Origin: Jaltomata sinuosa
Taxonomy: Eukaryota > Streptophyta > Magnoliopsida > Solanales > Solanaceae
NCBI GenBank assembly: GCA_003996215.1
Contig: QJPP01000470.1
Span: forward strand, 82,855-146,854
Direction: 5' to 3'
Length of the DNA: 64,000 bases
Below are positions 22,970 to 34,186 of this stretch, one piece after another (the first letter of the stretch is position 1; each line of letters begins with the position of its first letter). Under the pieces are notes generated by a model. It searched no databases and had not been told where the DNA came from. It saw only the letters and a list, made by a program, of their open reading frames with translations. A program made the translations under genes and the position numbers.

Positions 22970-23392
22970 ATAATCACATATGAATGTTGCACTGAGAATC
23001 ATTAGATACATAAAAGGAAAATTAAGACAAGGACTTCTAATGTCTAGCAACAGAAAAGATATTCTCACAACATATTGTGATGTAGACTGGGTTGCATGTG
23101 CATTCTCTAATAATCATGGTGTTTCAACTACAATTACCATTTCTAGTGACAGTAAAGCAGCACTATAAATGGAAGCTAATCTAGTCTATCATGAGAGAAC
23201 CAAGCACATAGAGATAGATTGTCACTTTTTGTGAGAAAAGATTCAACAAGGACTAATGAGAACTGAGTACATTTCAACTCATGATCAACCTGCTGATGCT
23301 TTCACCAAAGGCGTAACTAAAGTCCAACATGAGTATCTTATGTCCAAACTTGACTTTGCTAACCTTTTTGCCATACCAATTTTGAGGAGGAG
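22970..23392 (+). pseudogene. RNase H remnant and polypurine tract, element C
   Basis: NVALRIIRYIKGKLRQGLL and YCDVDWVAC precede SSDSKAAL, MEANLVYHERTKHIEIDCHF and PADAFTKG, the usual copia RNase H series. The run TTTTGAGGAGGAG at 23380-23392 is a classic polypurine tract directly before the 3' LTR. Confidence 0.85.
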
Positions 23393-23589
23393 TGTTGAGG
23401 AGTAAATATGGAGTTAAAAATAATAAGTATACACTATTATACATACAAAGTATACAACGTTAAATAATGTAGTAATTGTTAGCTGTTAAAAGTTAGTTAG
23501 CACAATAATTAGTTAGTTAAGACATTGTTAGATGGTTAAGCAAAGTAGTTAAGGTATCTACACTATATATACCTGTACATGTACTATAC
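23393..23589 (+). repeat. 3' LTR of element C, first part
   Basis: It begins TGTTGAGGAG straight after the polypurine tract. It contains TATATATACCTGTACATG just before being interrupted by element D. It resumes at 33243. Confidence 0.85.
23585..23589. repeat. Target site duplication of element D, left copy (TATAC)
   Basis: TATAC is repeated at 33238-33242 immediately after the right LTR of D. Confidence 0.93.
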
Positions 23590-24439
23590 TGTCATGACCC
23601 AGACCGCCGTGATTGACAGTCACCCAATCCCCCAGGTGAGCGAACCATCACTTCCCCGAACTTAACCGTTCTAACAACTCAAAACCAAGTGCAAAAAGTA
23701 AACTAGCATTTAATAAATAAGGAAAATACTTCATTAACATTAACCTGTAGAAATTACCCCCTAGAATCTGAAAGTCGCAGTACCAAACAATCTACCAATG
23801 TCTAGAGTACGGGGATGTAACCCCAAAACATAAAGGAAATAGTTTAAGCCTGAAACAAATGGGCTACAACTCTAAATATAGGTCCAAGGCAGCTTGATCA
23901 AACAGCTCACCCTTGAAGTCTGGAACGCTGGTACTACAGATGAAGTCGCGTCTCAGCTGCTGAAAGATTGCGTGTACTCACAAGAAAGACAAGAAAGTGC
24001 AATAACAGTACACTACCACTGTGTACTGGTAGGATCATCAGCCAATTTCCAAATAAACAGTGTATAAGCAGTACAACAATATTAAGTAAAATGTATGGAA
24101 GACATGCAATAATATTAACAGGCTCCTTTAGACTACAAGTCTCTGCCTAACTTGTTCCCGTATGAAATCCACCCTTAATAACCATAAGCAAAAGTCAGAT
24201 ATACATAACCATCCTTTCTGCCTAGCCCGGACCCACCCTGGGATCCCCTTTAGACAACACCTAAGTGTTAACAGATAACCCGGCCTAAATCAAGATCAAT
24301 TCAACAGATATAACAAAATTCCCAGTCACTCAAGGACCACCAGTCAATATCATAATTCAATAAACAGTCCGTTCACTCACGGAACCAATATCAATCAATG
24401 CAATGTAATCAATAACTATGCAATGATATAGAAAAATAA

Positions 24440-24585
24440 ACCCGTACCAGGCGTGGTACCCGAGCCAACCATTAGTAATTCGTACCAGGCGTGGTACTCG
24501 TGCTAACCGTTTGTTATACCTGTACCCAGCGTGGTACCCGTGCCAACCGTTATTATACCTGTACTAGGCGTGGTACCCGAGCTAA
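24440..24585. repeat. Four ~39-bp tandem units in D left LTR
   Basis: The units contain ACCAGGCGTGGTACCCG or close variants, separated by GCCAACCATTAGTAA-like spacers, matching the arrays in A. Confidence 0.88.
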
Positions 24586-25304
24586 CCAAATGTCAACAAT
24601 CCACAGTCAAATAATGAACACACAACTTGTAAACCAACAAGTGCACACCGTTCAACTCACAGACTGTAAAAGAAGACTCTTAGACATTCTACAAAATCCT
24701 TCTAAGCAATGCAATTCATACAACCACTTAGATACTAGTACAAGAACATACAAAATTCATAGGAATCGTAAGTCATCACCTACCTCGAAATGATCCAAGC
24801 TCTACTCAACCCGAGCTTTCCCCGTGTTCTGGATTCCCTTCTCTTTCTTGGTCTAAAATAACATACAAGTACACGAACTTAATAAACAAGGCCTGCACAT
24901 TACCCGGATTATAGTGAATCCCAAAACCCCAGGCCACCCCTGATCATTCCACCCTTTTTCCAGGGCTTTTCATTGTTAATTTCCCTAGTTCTATCATTTT
25001 TACGTATAAAAATAGAGAATTTAACAACCTACAATCATAATATCTTACTTTTAATAATACCCAAGAATATTAATGTCTAGAATCCCCCTTCTTCCCCAGA
25101 TTCTACCATTCCTAAGTTATTCCAACCTTCGCCCAAGTTCCCTCCTAGCAATTCTACCGCATAGGAAAAGTATTACGAAGACTAGGGAGTAGAAAGCTTA
25201 CCTTAGGGAAGAAAACAATGAAAAAATGGAGGAAAATGCCTGGAATAGCCTTGCCCTTCTCCCAAAACGAAATTGTGAAAACTGAATGTTTTGGGGAATG
25301 TTTC

Positions 25305-25470
25305 AGCTTTAATTCCTGTCGAGCCCACTATAGCGGTCTGCTACGCTATAGCGGTTCCGCTATAGCGGAGGCGCCCTATATTGCAGAGGCTGACCGACGT
25401 TGATTTCCACTGTAGCGGTAATTTTTCCGCTATGGTGGAGGTCACTACAATGAAGTGTCAATTGCTATAG
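25305..25470 (-). promoter_or_regulatory. Palindrome cluster in D left LTR
   Basis: Copies include CACTATAGCGG, ACGCTATAGCGG, CCGCTATAGCGG and GCTATAGCGC. Together with the other LTRs it defines the 12-bp palindrome CCGCTATAGCGG as this family's core. Promoter association is inferred. Confidence 0.5.
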
Positions 25471-25845
25471 CGCTTGACACAGAACAGAAAGTCGTAAAAC
25501 CTCTAAAATAAATTGATTTTACAACACACTTATTTTTCTGACGTTCCGAAATAACCCCTTCATATTAACCTCAATTCCGAGAGTTTTACTTACTCAAATT
25601 TGATTTCGAAAAGTCCCCCGAACTCCGTTATGTGTTAGCTACGAGGAAAACTAGCTTAACACAAGACATCCGATCCCATCCTTACCTGGATGGCCCTAGA
25701 CTATGCCTCACTCCTAAATCGGCCGAGACTAGCCTAGCCTAGAATTTCAAACCACCAAATCAAGAGTTTTCTAACTCTAAAACTTGGCACGATTGGACTA
25801 CCCATAATTATGGACCCGGTCATTACAACAGATACCAATTTACCC

Positions 25846-25865
25846 ATCGTTCATCCCTGAACGAT
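25846..25865 (-). other. Perfect 8-bp stem-loop next to the 3' LTR of element D
   Basis: The minus strand is ATCGTTCA, loop GGGA, then TGAACGAT, 18 nt before the LTR edge. The stem is fully paired. See the matching structures in B, E and F. Confidence 0.88.
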
Positions 25866-26110
25866 CAACCCAAATTTACAGAAATAAAAGAAGGAAAGTG
25901 TAGAACCTGAATTCTCAAACAATTGAGGGTACTTGTCCCGCATGTCCTTCTCAGTTTCCCAAGTGGATTCCTCAATCGTACGATGCTTCCACTGAACCTT
26001 TACCATATCAATCACCTTTGTCCTCAACCTTCGGACAACCCGGGCAAGAATCAAGACTGGTTCCTCTTCGTAATGAAGATCTTTATCGAAAAGCACCTAT
26101 TCCCACTTGA
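25866..26110 (-). pseudogene. Chromodomain-like integrase C-terminus, element D
   Basis: An almost complete copy reads FDKDLHYEEEPVLILARVV, RRLRTKVIDMVKVQWKHR, ESTWETE and DKYPQLFENSG, in the order of a Tekay chromodomain. The conserved aromatic and acidic positions (QW, TWE) are kept. One stop near 26097-26099 separates it from the integrase C-terminal part. The module is thought to bias integration to methylated chromatin in this clade. Confidence 0.88.
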
Positions 26111-27368
26111 TGATGTAGTCCCCATCCCCATGGTATCGCTTAAGCATGGATACATGGAATACCGGATGGACGCCCGACAAACTAGGTAGAAGTGCTAACT
26201 TGTAAGCCACTGGCCCCACAATCTCAAGAACTTCAAACGGACCGATGAACCGAGGGCTAAGCTTGCCCTTCTTACCAAATCGCATAACTTCCTTCATTGG
26301 TGACACTTTCAATAATACCTGTTCACCAACCTGAAATTCCATGTCCCGGACCTTGCGATCTGCATATTCCTTCTGCCTGCTTTGGGCAGTGAGCAACTTG
26401 GCCTGAATGCCCCTTACCTTTTCATGCGCTTCCTTTACTAGTTCCACTCCTAAAGGCTTTACATCGTCTTCCTCAAACCACCCAACCGGTGATCTGCAGC
26501 TCCTACCATACAATTCCTTGAATGGTTCCATGTCAATACTGGAGTGATAGCAATTGTTGTATCAGAATTCACACAATGGTAGAAACTGGTCCCAATGAAC
26601 CTCAAAGTCCATCACACATGCTCTCAGCATGTCCTCCAATACCTGGATCGTCCTCTCCGTCTGACCATCAGTCTGAGGATAGAAGGCTGTGCTAAAAGTG
26701 AGTTATGTACCCAACTCTTCATGTAGCTTGCCCCAGAACATGGAAGTAAACTGCACACACCTGTCTGAAATGATGGACAGTGGCACCCCATGCAATCTCA
26801 CAATCTCCTTCACGTAGATTTTATACAATTGCTATGAATTGTAATCTACCCTGACCGGAATGAAATAAGAGGACTTGGTCAGCCTGTCAATAATAACCCA
26901 AATTGAGTCATACTTCCCCAATGTCTTGGAAAAACCCACCACGAAATCCATGGCTATCCTTTCCCACTTCCACTCTGGAATTGGCATTCTCTGAAGTAGT
27001 CCTGTAGGTCTCTGGTGTTCATACTTTACTTGTTGGCAGTTCTGACATTTGGACACAAAATCAACTATGTGCCCTTTCATCCCGGGCCACCAGTAACGCT
27101 GCCTCAAGTTCCTGTACATTTTAGTCACACCCGAATGAATTGAGTACCGCAAACCATAAGCTTCTGTCAAGATTTCCTAAATTATATAATTAACACGAGG
27201 AACACAAATCCTCCCCCTGAAATTTAACACTCCACCAGAGTCTAGCGTGACGTCTTCGAATTCCCCGAATATTACCTTACCTCGAAGCTTACTTAGTTTC
27301 GGATCCTGAAACTGTTTATCCTTTATTTCCTCTATAAAAGTGGCTTTGACCTCAATATTGGCCAACAA
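26111..27368 (-). pseudogene. Integrase, element D
   Basis: The linker EDVTLDSGGVLNFRGRICVPRV (27190-27250) precedes the zinc finger, whose first His is Tyr (EAYGLRYSIHSG). KCQNCQQVKYEHQRPTG and MDFVVGFSKTLGKYDSIWVI follow. The second Asp is kept in SDRCVQFT (where GT is normal). The catalytic Glu is kept in GQTERTIQVLEDM (codon 26655-26657). A 144-residue open C-terminal part has RSCRSPVGWFEE and RFGKKGKLSPRFIGPFEVLE. Stops interrupt at about 27177, 26830, 26710 and 26565. Confidence 0.9.
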
Positions 27369-27925
27369 ACCACCCTGTTCTTAAACCCCCAAGTGCATGA
27401 ACTTGGCCTCTAAAGCCCAAATTTCCTTAGCTAGTGGTCATTTGGACACCCCCAAATAAGCCAAACTACCCATGCTAACTGTCTTCCAGCTCAACGCGTC
27501 TGTCACCACATTAGCCTTACCCGGATGGTATTGAATGGTCACATCATAGTCCTTCAATAACTCTATCCACCTCCTCTGCCTCAGATTCAAATCCTTCTAA
27601 GTGAACACATGCTGCAGACTGCCATGATCAGTGAATACTTCACACTTGACACCATAAAGATAGTGTCTCTAAATCTTTAGTGCAAAAACCACCGCTTCCA
27701 ACTCTAAGTCATGAGTCGGGTAATTCCTCTCATGCACCTTCAACTGCCTGGATGCATAGGCTATCACATTCTTATCCTGCATCAACACAACACTCAAACC
27801 AGAATATGAAGCATCACAGTAAATAATCAAGTCTTTACCTTCGACCGACAAGGATAATATAGGAGATGTGGTCAAAAGTGTCTTGAGCCTTTGAAAGCTC
27901 TCCTCGCACTTGTCGGACCACACGA
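27369..27925 (-). pseudogene. RNase H, element D
   Basis: Signatures are YCDASYSGLSVVLMQDKN, AYASRQLKVHERNYPTHDLELEAVVFALKI (27669-27923), FTDHGSLQHVFT, then YHPGKANVVTDALS (27520-27550). Stops occur at about 27669 and 27600. Gly and Trp positions (GLSVV, SWK) differ from element A. Confidence 0.87.
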
Positions 27926-27929
27926 ATGG

Positions 27930-28814
27930 TACATATTTTTATGTCAGCTTGGTCAAGTGAGTAGCGATAGAAACAAAATCCTTAACAAACCTCCAGTAGT
28001 ACCCTGCGAGCCCAACAAAACTCCTCACCTCAGTCACAGAGCTAGGCCGGGCCCAACTCTTGACTGCTTCAATTTTCAAGAGATCTACCATCACCCCCTG
28101 TTCTGACACTACATGCCCAAAAAACGCAACTGAAGTCAACCAAAACTCACACTTAGTGTATTTTGCATAAAGCTTTTGTTTCAATATATCCAGCACAATA
28201 CGAAGATGGTTAGCATGCTCCCCCCTACTCTTAGAGTAAATCAAAATATCATCGATAAACACAATTACGAAGGAATCCAAATACGACTTAAATACCCCAT
28301 TCATCAAACTCATGAATGCTACCAGTGCATTGGTCAAACCAAAAGACATTACTAGAAACTCGTAATGCCCATACCGAGTCTGAAAAGTAGTTTTCGGAAT
28401 GTCCTCAAGCCTAATCTTTAACTGATGGTACCTCGACCTTAAGTCAATTTTTGAAAATACCGATGCACCCTGAAGCTGGTCAAACAAATCATCTATACGG
28501 GGTATGGGGTACTTATTCTCGATGGTCACCTTGTTCAATTGCCTATAGTCTATGCACATCCGCATACTACCATTCTTTTTCTTTACAAATAAAACCGGAG
28601 CACCTCAAGGCGAAGCACTGGGATGTATAAATCCCTTATCTAGGAGTTCCTGCAGCTGAGTCTTAAGTTCCCTTAACTCTATCGGAGCCATACGATACAG
28701 ATGAATGGAAATGGGATGAGTGCCTGGCTCCAAATCAATACAGAAATCTACGTCCCTGTCCGGAGGCATACCAGGCAGGTCCGCTGGAAACACCTCTAAA
28801 AATTCAGAAACCAC
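27930..28814 (-). pseudogene. Reverse transcriptase, element D
   Basis: A 208-residue open stretch (27939-28565) has MRMCIDYRQLNKV, FSKIDLRSRYHQLKI, MSFGLTNALVAFMSLMNG, the catalytic FIDDILIYS (28240-28265), FFGHVVSEQGV and LAGYYWRFVKDF. The lead-in with FLEVFPADLPGMPPDRDVDF and YRMAP is at 28605-28814, separated by a stop at about 28604. Catalytic Asp residues are intact. This is the longest uninterrupted RT fragment in the Tekay-like copies here. Confidence 0.9.
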
Positions 28815-28865
28815 CGAAACTGACTCAATAGATGGGGACTCAACGCTATCATCCCGGAGATGAGC

Positions 28866-29513
28866 CTAGAAGGCTAGACACCCCCTCCTTACTAGCTTTC
28901 TAGCCTGAACGAATGATATTATCTTAATTGGCTTAGGCCTGTACACACCTTCCCACTCTAGCCTATCCTTACTCAGAATCTCTAGAGCCACAGTCTTGGT
29001 GTTACAGTTCAACACAGTATGATAAGGAGATAGCCAGGTCATACCCAAGATAATATAAAAGTCATCCATATCCAAAATTACCAAGTCTACCCAAGTATGC
29101 AACCCTACAAACACCACAAAACAATCACGATAAATATGAGTCACAATCACAGACTCTCCAACCGGGGTAGAAACATGGATAGGGGAATCAAGGATATCAC
29201 AATTTAGATCCATACCCAATGCAAAACTCAAAGACACATAAAAATACGTAGAACCTGGGTTAAATAATACTGAAGCCATTTTATCGCAGACAACAATGGT
29301 ACATGTGATCATCGCATCTGAGGCTTCCACCTTGGTCCTCTCTGGAAAAGCATAGCAATTAGCCCGATCATCAATTCGGGCAACTTCCTGAGCCGGCTGC
29401 GCTGCACCTCTGCTTGCGCCGCCATTCCCCCCATCTCCCCGGCCTCCCTGAAAATTACCTCGTCCACCTTGTGGACAACCCCTAGCATTACTGCCTCTGC
29501 CTATCGGGACCAC
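28866..29513 (-). pseudogene. Gag tail and aspartic protease, element D
   Basis: A 215-residue open stretch holds a Gly/Arg-rich gag tail (GRGNFQGGRGDGGNGG) followed by the protease. The active site reads LFNPGSTYFYVS: the catalytic Asp is Asn (GAC to AAC; compare GAC in element A), so the protease should be inactive although the frame is open. The second motif is FYIILGMTWLSPYH. Confidence 0.88.
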
Positions 29514-30793
29514 TGCTCTAAGCTGCTGCTGACCCTGATTACCTGTCTGCCTATGTGGACACTCCCTCTTAAAGTAGACGAGATCACCATAATGGAAGCA
29601 ACCACGGTCAAGTGTGGATCTGCTAGTTGATGTATATGATGCTCCTTGGCCTCTAGGAGCTGAAGGCTAAGCTCTCTGACGACCATCTGTAGTAGCTGGC
29701 AAAGCTGACTGAATAGGACGGGCTGAGTAAGCCTGCTGATTTTGGCCCCTGGAGTATGAACCACCAAAATTTCCCTCATTTCGGGGATTCTTCGCTAAAG
29801 CCTTAGACTGCCCCGCTTGCCTCACTCCCTCTAACTTCTTCACATAATCCACCACATCATTAAAGCCCTTTCCTGAAGAAGTCATATGCACTCACAGTAC
29901 CTGCAGTTCAGTTTTCAGACCCTTGACAAACAACCAGACCCGTTCCTCCTTGGAACCTAATATCTGTGTAGCAAAATGAGACAAGGCATGGAACTTAGCC
30001 TCATAAGCCGAGACTGACATGCTTCCCAGCTCCAAGATCAAGAACTCATCTTTCTTCCAGTCCCTCAAAGTACGGGGGACATACTTTTCTAGAAATAAGG
30101 CGTGGAACTGCTCCCAAGTCAGTGGAGGTAGAACAGAAGACCGACACTCGACATGAGACCTCCATCACTGCTTGGCATCACCCTACAGCTGAAAAGTTAC
30201 AAATTCAACCCCATGCTGACGTACAATACCCAATTTGTGCAACCTCTCATATCAATCCAAGATAAACTCATAAGCATCCTCCCTATCTGTACCATGAAAC
30301 GTAGGAGGTTTCAGCTTGAGAAACTTGGTCATCATCTCATGCTCATTCCCTGTCATCACTGGGACTTGCATTGGCCTGAAGAAATCATTCGTGCCTGAAG
30401 CTGCATCCATCCTAGGCGCTATAGTAACCGCTGGCTGAGTATCCAAGGCCTGATTTGCATAAGCTGCGGTATGGCTCCAGTACCAACCAACCCACTCAGA
30501 ATGTTCCAAGCTTGCTGAAAGGCTTCCGGTGCCATAGTAGGAAGGCCTGCACCCCCAACCGGTGTCGCCTCCTCCTGAGCCTCACCATCTTCAGCAACAA
30601 CTTCTACCTCCTCAGCAACATGCTCGTGAGGTGGGGGAGAGGTTGCCTCGCGTGCATTAGCAGCATCTCGAGCCCCACCCCTGGAGGGTGTGGCTCTACC
30701 TCATCCTCTGGCCCTTCCCCTGCCTCTACCATAGATAGCCGGGCCTGCTACTGGGACCGCTGCTCTAGCTCCGTTATTCCTTGTGTTAACCAT
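29514..30793 (-). pseudogene. Gag, element D
   Basis: The start MVNTRNNGARAA lies at 30793, in the same position relative to the primer site as in A. The capsid-like core (KFLKLKPPTFHGTDRED about 30290) and later parts lie in shifted frames; the linker VKKLEGVRQAGQSKALAKNP is at about 29800-29850. The zinc knuckle reads CFHYGDLVYFKREC (about 29560-29610): the second Cys and the His of CX2CX4HX4C are both Tyr, so RNA binding should be lost. Confidence 0.85.
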
Positions 30794-30820
30794 CTGCAGA
30801 CAGAAGAGTAAATGAGGTTA

Positions 30821-30850
30821 GATACCAATTTGTATCACCAGATACCAATT
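30821..30850 (-). other. Two AATTGGTATC motifs in the leader of element D
   Basis: AATTGGTATC occurs at 30850-30841 and 30830-30821 on the minus strand. The same core is at the 3' LTR boundary (25840-25831). Confidence 0.7.
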
Positions 30851-30996
30851 GGAATCAATTTATAGAACGAAGGAAAGAAGGAAGAGATAGTTTTTCCTAA
30901 AGCCCCATAGCCTCCTGAAGAAAAGTACGGACGTCTCCGCACCATTCCGCAGGACTCTACTAGACCTATTTGGTATGATGAGATCAACGAACCTAG

Positions 30997-31009
30997 AGCT
31001 CTGATACCA
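30997..31009 (-). other. Primer binding site of element D (tRNA-Met type)
   Basis: The minus strand reads TGGTATCAGAGCT next to the right LTR, one base different from the site in A. Confidence 0.9.
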
Positions 31010-31864
31010 ACTTTGTCACGACCCAGACTGCCGTGAGTGGCACTCACCCAACCCCCGGGGTGAGCGAACCATCACTTCCCCAAACTTAACCATTCTAACA
31101 GCTCAAAACCAAGTGCAAAAAGTAAACTAGCATTCAATAAATAAGGAAAATAATTCATTAACATTAACCTGTAGAAATTACCCCCTAAAATCTAAAAGTC
31201 ACAGTACCAAACAATTTACTAATGTCTAGAGTACGGGGAATGCAACCCCAAAATATAAAAGGAAATAGTTTAAGCCCAAAACAAATGGGCTACAACTCTA
31301 AAGATAGGTCCAAGGAAGATTGATCGAACAGTTCACCCTTGAAGTCTGGAACGTTGGTACTACAGATGAGGTCGCGTCTCAGACGCTGAAAGATTACCTG
31401 TACTCATAAGAAAGACAAGCAAGTGCAGTATCAGTACACCACCACTGTGTACTGGTAGGATTATCATCTAGTTTCCAAATAAACAGTGTATAAGCAGTAC
31501 AACAATATAAAGTAAAATGTATGAAAGACATGCAACAATATTAACAGGCTCTCTTAGACTACAAGTCTCTGCCTAACTTGTTCCCGCATGAAATCCACCC
31601 TTAATAACCATAAGCAATAGTCAGATACACATATCCATCCTTTCTGCCTAGCTCGGACCCACCCTAGGATCCCCTCTAGACAACCCCTAAGTGTTAACAG
31701 ATAACCCGGACTAAACCAAGACCAATTCAACAAATATAACAGAATTCCCGGTAACTCAAGGACCACCAGTCAATATCATAATTCAACAAACAGCCTGGTT
31801 CACTCACGGAACCTATATTAGTCAATGCAATGTAATCAATAACTACGCAATGATACAGAAAAAT

Positions 31865-32010
31865 AAACCCGTACTAGGCGTGGTACCCGAGCCAAGCGTT
31901 AGTAATTCATACCAGGCGTGGTACCCATGCCAACCATTTGTTATACCTGTACCAGACGTGGTACCCGTGCCAACCGTTAGTATACCTGTACCAGGCGCGG
32001 TACCCGAGCC
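31865..32010. repeat. Four ~39-bp tandem units in D right LTR
   Basis: The array is equivalent to 24440-24585: cores CGTGGTACCC and CGCGGTACCC alternate with GCCAACC spacers. Confidence 0.88.
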
Positions 32011-32734
32011 AACCAAATGTCAATAATCCACAGTCAAATAATGAACACACAACTTGTAAACCAACAAGTACACACTGTTCAACTCACAGACTGTAAAACA
32101 GGACTCTTAGACATTCTTCACAATCCCTCTAAGCAATGCAATTCATACAACCACTTAGATACTAGTACAAGAACATACAAAATTCACAGGAATCGTAAGC
32201 CATCACCTACCTCGAAATGATCCAAGCTCTACTCAACTCGAGCTTTCCCCGTGTTCCGGATTCCTTTCTTGTTTTTGGTCTAAAATAACATACAAGTACA
32301 CAAAATTAACAAACAAGGCCTACACATTACCCGGATTATAATGAATCCCAAAATGACAGGCCACCCATGATTATTCCACCCTTTTTCTCGGGCTTTCCAC
32401 CATTAATTTCCCTAGTTCTATCATTTTTACGGATAAAAATAGAGAATTTAACAACCTATGATTATAATATCTTACTTTTAACAATACTCAAGAACATTCA
32501 TGTCTAGAATCCCCCTTCTTCCCCGGATTCTACGATTCCTAGATTATTCCAACCTTCCCCCAAGTTCCCTCCTAGCAATTCTACCGCATAAGAAAAGTAT
32601 TACGAAGACTGGGGAGTAGAAACTTTACCTTAGGGAAGAAAACAATGGAAAAATGGAGGAAAAACGCCTGGAATTGCCTTGCCCTTCTCCCAAAATGAAA
32701 TTGTGAAAACTGAATATTTTGGAGAAAGTTTCAG

Positions 32735-32892
32735 CTTTAATTCCCGTCGAGCCCGCTATAGCGGTTCCGCTGTAGCGGAGTCGCCCGCTATGGCAGAGGA
32801 TGACCGACGTTGACTTTCGCTGTAGCGGTAATTTTTTCGCTATGGCGGAGGTCTCTACGGCGAAGTGTCAACCGCTATAGCGGTTGACATGG
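32735..32892 (-). promoter_or_regulatory. Palindrome cluster in D right LTR
   Basis: CCCGCTATAGCGG, CCGCTGTAGCGG and CCGCTATAGCGG lie between 32748 and 32890. It has a different copy number from the left LTR of the same element. Confidence 0.5.
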
Positions 32893-33237
32893 GACAAAAA
32901 GTCGTAAAACCTCCAAAATCAATCCATTTTATTACACACTTATTTCCCCAGCATCCCGAAATAACTCCTTGACATCAACCTCGATTCCGAGAGTTCTACT
33001 TACCCAAATTTGATTCCGAAAAGTCCCTCGGATTTCGTTATATGTTAGCTACAAGGAAAACTAGCTCAACACAATACATCTGATCCCATCCTTACCCGAA
33101 TGGCCCTAGACTATGCCTCTCTCTTAAATCGGGCGAGACTAACCTAGCCCAGAATTTCAAACTCCCAACTCCGGAGTTTTCTAACTCTAAAACTTGGCAC
33201 AATTAGACTACCCGTAATGACGGACCCGGTCGTTACA

Positions 33238-33242
33238 TATAC
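33238..33242. repeat. Target site duplication of element D, right copy
   Basis: TATAC is identical to 23585-23589. Confidence 0.93.
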
Positions 33243-33410
33243 TCAATCACATGAATAATACAAATCTTTTATCTCTCTCTGTGTGTGTGTGTCTTCTTCC
33301 TCCTTTCTGCTCTCTTCTCATATGATCATCATCATCATCATTCTTCTGTCTAAATACAATCTCTTTATTTATCATCAATATTGACTCTCAGAAAATAAAA
33401 CAACAACATA
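33243..33410 (+). repeat. 3' LTR of element C, second part (end uncertain)
   Basis: The sequence continues the copia LTR after removal of element D. It contains a short GT run at about 33281-33293 and ATC repeats at about 33324-33341, typical of a transcribed LTR leader. The true end cannot be fixed without the 5' LTR; CA dinucleotides near 33380-33408 are candidates. Confidence 0.55.
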
Positions 33411-33502
33411 AATTAAGACAAATTATTATTTTTTCGAGAAAAAAAGTATTTAATCTTCAAGAAGCTTGACTAAACATGTTACTATTAGTTATTATCCTTT
33501 TG

Positions 33503-33624
33503 TTTTTAATATTTATGACAATAGGGGAAGAGGAGAAGGGAATACCACTGACGGGGTTTGAACTCTACTCCTAAGTTGTGAAAGACAAAGAGCTTATCAG
33601 GTGAGCTAACACTCGGCCTTCTTG
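33503..33624 (-). mobile_element. tRNA-derived SINE
   Basis: On the minus strand the head GGCCGAGTGTTAGCTCACC resembles a tRNA box A. It is followed about 45 nt later by GAGTTCAAACCCC, a box B (consensus GGTTCGAANCC). The unit is about 122 bp, T/A-rich at its 3' end, and flanked by TCCTTTTG at 33495-33502 and 33625-33632. Polymerase III boxes plus direct repeats are diagnostic of a SINE. I recall similar heads in Solanaceae SINEs but cannot confirm the family. Confidence 0.85.
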
Positions 33625-33632
33625 TCCTTTTG

Positions 33633-34186
33633 ATTAGTTGTATGGTGATTTATTAGCCTTTGATTTACATTGAACTTCACAATCATGACTCGTCGCACAA
33701 TAAGGGAAGGGGTTAAAAATCTTTGCTTGAGTCCTTGAAATCAAAAATCAAAATTTTAGGTTCACACGTCTTTTCCTTTTACTCTCCAGTTCTGTCTTCG
33801 TTGACTGGAGGCTGAAATGGAGACACTCGAAGCTTCGTCAGTGAAAGATGACTTTTGACAACTCTCTCAAACACCCTCATGAGTCGTTGCTCCAAAAAGG
33901 TAATCTCTTTTTCTTCTCCCTTTATTTATATTCTCGTTTAAATTTTCCTTTTCTTTTTTGTCTTGCCTTATTTCAGTTTGGTATAGGATTGTTTGTGCCT
34001 CAAGTAGTTAAAGTCTTTATAAGCTTTACTAACTCATGATGAGCATGCTATGTATATTAGCTGAAAATATAGCCCCCTTTATTTTAATATTTTGGTATGT
34101 ATTGGTGATTCACTGATTTCATGTGACGTTGAGTCTTTTTAGTTTAAGTGGGAAAATCTACGCTTAGGATAGAACACTAGATAGTA
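33633..34186. other. Unassigned region
   Basis: Mostly AT-rich. A short frame from 33848 (MTFDNSLKHPHESLLQK) ends at AAAAGGTAATC, which could be a splice donor, so this might be a first exon or gene fragment. No protein family was recognised and no downstream exon was found. Confidence 0.3.

Larger units (their letters stand above)
20078..23392 (+). mobile_element. Element C: 5'-truncated Ty1/copia retrotransposon, internal part
   Basis: Order on the plus strand is a gag tail, protease, integrase, RT, RNase H, a polypurine tract (TTTTGAGGAGGAG, 23380-23392) and the 3' LTR at 23393. Integrase before RT is the diagnostic Ty1/copia order. No 5' LTR, primer site or gag core is seen upstream. Stops and frameshifts are scattered throughout. 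Confidence 0.9.
23590..25827 (-). repeat. Left (3') LTR of element D
   Basis: This 2238-bp LTR begins TGTCATGACC and ends TCATTACA, with the tandem array (24440-24585) and palindrome cluster (25318-25470) at the same places as in A. Confidence 0.95.
23590..33237 (-). mobile_element. Element D: full-length Tekay-like retrotransposon, same family as A
   Basis: The element is 9648 bp with LTRs 23590-25827 and 31014-33237 and TSD TATAC. Gene order and sequence follow element A closely, with fewer stops. It is the only one of the five gypsy copies whose integrase keeps the catalytic Glu (GQTERTIQ). The protease has lost its Asp and the zinc knuckle is mutated, so it is still non-autonomous. It is inserted in the 3' LTR of copia element C. 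Confidence 0.95.
31014..33237 (-). repeat. Right (5') LTR of element D
   Basis: This 2224-bp LTR begins TGTCACGACC and ends TCGTTACA, followed by TATAC at 33238-33242. Confidence 0.95.

Noticed and set aside
33848..33900. Possible first exon ending in AAAAGGTAATC
   Set aside because: Too short, with no family similarity and no second exon; noted only in the unassigned region.
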